From Oceaniferula marina (lineage in GTDB: Bacteria > Verrucomicrobiota > Verrucomicrobiia > Verrucomicrobiales > Akkermansiaceae), in assembly GCF_013391475.1 (NCBI RefSeq), contig NZ_JACBAZ010000001.1:62001-126000 (forward strand): a DNA stretch of 64,000 bases, in the 5' to 3' direction. Numbering within the stretch: the stretch's first letter is position 1; the number at the start of each line of letters is the position of its first letter. The notes under the pieces were generated by a model. It searched no databases. It saw nothing but the letters and a program-made list of their open reading frames with translations, and was not told the origin of the DNA. The translations under genes were made by a program, and so were the position numbers. Positions 61,963-64,000 of this stretch are shown piece after piece.

Positions 61963-64000
61963 TTATTCGATAGGTTCTGAGCTTACCCCTGTGATGACTG
62001 GTTGTCCACGGTGGTAGGTGATCTGGTAGGTGTTAAACAGATTGCCACTGTAGGCCTTTCCCGAGTTGGTGTTGCGGGTGCGGTAGTGGAGAACTGCAAA
62101 TGCGGTTAAGGTGTTGCGGCCTGCACCCTTGACCCGGATGGCTTCGGTGATTTGATAACTGCGCTGGTTGTATTTCCCTGCATATTTCAAGAGGTCTTTT
62201 TTGATGTAGTCTTGAGTAGCAGATTCGATTTTGTAGTAGGGGCTTACTTGCTTATCGTAGTAATCGAGCTGTTTGAGGATGGATCCTCTGTCTGAGTTGC
62301 CCGCTTTGATGAATCGGGTGATGAATTCGACGATGTCTTTTTTCTGGGCTTCGGCATTGTAGCGGACCGATGCTTCCTCGAGGACTTCGTTGTTGATCGC
62401 GGAGATGACAGGTTTGTTGTGTTTGGTTCCGATGGAGAGTTTGCTGAGGACTTTACCTGTGCGAGATTCCACACCATTGCTAACTTCGTATTGCAGGGCT
62501 GTTTGCGTGTGGTAGAGATGGGAGGATGCGCGATCAATATGGATGTTGGTGCCTGGTGTGTAATTTCGCTCGGGCCACCGCTGGTTATAATTCCGGCTGT
62601 CGGTGTCGATGGCATTCCGAGGATACGACGGTTTACCAAAGTAGTTGACGTAGTCGGCATAATATTTGAGTTGTTGTCCGGTTTTTCCATCATTGTAGTA
62701 GTCGAGGACGAACTGCCTGATGTCGGAATGGCTGACGGGTTTGAGGTCGTTTTTATTGTCAGTTGAGTCTTGCTGGTTCTGCTGCTGTTTTGATTCGGAT
62801 GTTTTTGTTTGGTGATTGGTTTCTGATTTGAGGGTGTTGGTTTGCTTCGCAGTTTGGTTTTTGTTTTGCTGTTGGTAGTGTTTGACGCCGAGATAGGTTC
62901 CCAGCGTGATGAGTCCGATTAATAAAAAGATGATGCCGCTTAGGAGCACGACCGGTTTTTGTTTGCGGTGGCGTGTTGTCTGTCGGACGGTCGATGGAGA
63001 CCTGCGGTCGGGCTGATGGGGGACGGGCGGTTTCGCTTTGTTGGGGTTCGGTTTGAGGGGGGCGGTGGTTTGCTGATGGTTTGTTTGTTGATGGTTTGTT
63101 TGTTGTTTCGCCGCTCTTGGGCCGATTTGAGCTGCGATATGCCTCAATTCATCTTGCCAGATGCGAGCATTTTGAGGTCGCTGGCGTTCGCTCATCTGCA
63201 TAGCGTGCGCAATGGCGTTCGAGAGTGTTGGCGAGGCTTTGCGGAGCTGGAGCAGGGGAATGCATGGATCTTTTTTTCCATGGCGCAGGGCGTTGTTGCG
63301 GTCCGGGGCCTCAGGCGGAGGCGTGCCCGTGAGCATGAAATAGGCGACGGATGCCAGGGCGTAGACATCGGACCATGGCCCCTGGTATTTTGCTTCGGTC
63401 GAGTATTGTTCGATGGGTGCGTATCCGGGGGAGATGATGGAGGTGATGGCTTGGCTTTTGAGCGCGACGAGATTGCGGGAGGCTCCGAAGTCGAGCAGGA
63501 TCGGCATCTGCTTGCTTTGCTCGAGGATGATGTTTTCGGGTTTAATGTCCCGGTGTAAGATCCCGGCTTGGTGGATGGTGTTGACGGCATCACAGAGAGA
63601 GATCAATATATTGAGACATTGGCCTTCCGTGAAGGTTCCGTAGGCTGCTACGTGACCTTTGATGTCATCGCCCTGAATGTAGGGCATCACCATGTAGGCT
63701 GTGCCGTTTTGCTCAAAAAACTCAAGCATCCGGACAAGGTGGGGGTGTTTGAACTTAGCCAGAGTTCTGGCCTCTTTGATGAACGAGTCGATGGCCCAAC
63801 GGAAATCATCATGCAGCGACTGGGAGTGTGCGCTTACACTGAGGTCATGATGTCGTGTTGCGATCGCCGTGGGAAGCAGCTCCTTGATGGCTAGTTCCGA
63901 GCCCGTATGAATATCTTGTGCTGCATAGGTGATACCAAAGCCACCCTTGCCGATCACCCGCGTGATTTGATAGTGATTGACAATATGTCCAGGAGGGAGC
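61963..64000 (-). CDS. Transmembrane Ser/Thr protein kinase (5' end cut by window end)
   Basis: The frame stays open to the window end; upstream of the GTG at 63957 the sequence still reads LPPGHIVNHYQITRVIGKGGFG, so that GTG is internal and the start lies beyond 64000. Kinase core: GKGGFGITYA (P-loop), Lys in LAIKEL, HRDIKPENII (catalytic Asp), DFGAS, and PIEQY. A Gln/Asn/Thr-rich linker with an NHQQT tandem repeat leads to one membrane helix (VVLLSGIIFLLIGLITLGTYLGV). The roughly 300-residue outer part has two similar blocks (FVLDYYNDGKTGQQLKYYADYVNYFG and FITRFIKAGNSDRGSILKQLDYY). It senses something outside and phosphorylates proteins inside. First gene of the module with the phosphatase and FHA protease. 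Confidence 0.9.
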   Translation of the reverse strand, partial: LPPGHIVNHYQITRVIGKGGFGITYAAQDIHTGSELAIKELLPTAIATRHHDLSVSAHSQSLHDDFRWAIDSFIKEARTLAKFKHPHLVRMLEFFEQNGTAYMVMPYIQGDDIKGHVAAYGTFTEGQCLNILISLCDAVNTIHQAGILHRDIKPENIILEQSKQMPILLDFGASRNLVALKSQAITSIISPGYAPIEQYSTEAKYQGPWSDVYALASVAYFMLTGTPPPEAPDRNNALRHGKKDPCIPLLQLRKASPTLSNAIAHAMQMSERQRPQNARIWQDELRHIAAQIGPRAAKQQTNHQQTNHQQTTAPLKPNPNKAKPPVPHQPDRRSPSTVRQTTRHRKQKPVVLLSGIIFLLIGLITLGTYLGVKHYQQQNKNQTAKQTNTLKSETNHQTKTSESKQQQNQQDSTDNKNDLKPVSHSDIRQFVLDYYNDGKTGQQLKYYADYVNYFGKPSYPRNAIDTDSRNYNQRWPERNYTPGTNIHIDRASSHLYHTQTALQYEVSNGVESRTGKVLSKLSIGTKHNKPVISAINNEVLEEASVRYNAEAQKKDIVEFITRFIKAGNSDRGSILKQLDYYDKQVSPYYKIESATQDYIKKDLLKYAGKYNQRSYQITEAIRVKGAGRNTLTAFAVLHYRTRNTNSGKAYSGNLFNTYQITYHRGQPVITGVSSEPIE
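63074..63103. repeat. 15-bp tandem repeat inside the kinase linker
   Basis: TGATGGTTTGTTTGT occurs twice in tandem, in frame, giving two NHQQT units in the unstructured linker. It probably arose by slippage. Confidence 0.8.

Overview
The window looks like a piece of a Verrucomicrobiota chromosome, most likely class Verrucomicrobiae. This is an inference from gene content, not from any search. The pointers are a lysine-rich histone-like protein, a large CotH/lamin-tail secreted protein, RNase HIII, Ser/Thr kinase signalling, a KDO pathway gene that implies a Gram-negative envelope, and a complex I operon with repeat-filled spacers. The dnaA-dnaN pair at about 18-21 kb suggests the replication origin is in or close to the window. 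Nearly all of the sequence is genic, on both strands.

Layout. 0-5 kb: the tail of a histidine kinase, then a leftward compatible-solute unit (a HAD phosphatase and a protein that fuses a glucosyl-3-phosphoglycerate synthase-like domain to a GH13_18 sugar phosphorylase), then a CHAP protein. 5-8 kb: pilB-like and pilC-like genes. 8-16 kb: DUF1844 protein, double M16 peptidase, metX, ppnP, a Rid protein, and kdsB-pyrG (PyrG makes the CTP that KdsB uses). 16-21 kb: sodium symporter, then a repeat- and AT-rich stretch upstream of dnaA and dnaN. 21-30 kb: rhodanese lipoprotein, FMN glutamate-synthase-like protein with a GNAT, histone-like protein, thioredoxin-fold protein, LysM lipoprotein, TatD nuclease, POT transporter, HAD phosphatase. 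30-41 kb: MscS channel, two PLP enzymes with RNase HIII, an EboD-like cyclase, an ExbD-like protein, CstA, a secreted protein of unknown function, and a bioB / ketoacyl synthase / L,D-transpeptidase cluster.

41.5-55.1 kb is a leftward complex I operon, nuoD-E-F-G-(GxxExxY)-H-I-J-K-L-M-N. nuoA, nuoB and nuoC are absent; a tRNA-Leu gene lies where they would be expected. Several spacers carry short interspersed repeats. One spacer is filled exactly by a 519-bp unit with 30-bp inverted ends that encloses a GxxExxY (PD-(D/E)XK-type) gene. Another holds a 160-bp MITE-like palindromic element. The repeat-bracketed GxxExxY unit and its solo-end relatives are the strongest candidate for an under-described mobile system here.

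55-64 kb: tRNA-Leu, a 1261-residue CotH/LTD secreted protein, and a tight leftward module of a transmembrane Ser/Thr kinase (cut by the window end), a PP2C phosphatase and a membrane-spanning trypsin-like protease with a cytoplasmic FHA domain. These three look like one phospho-threonine signalling circuit that crosses the inner membrane.

All calls rest on reading motifs by eye; no similarity search was run.
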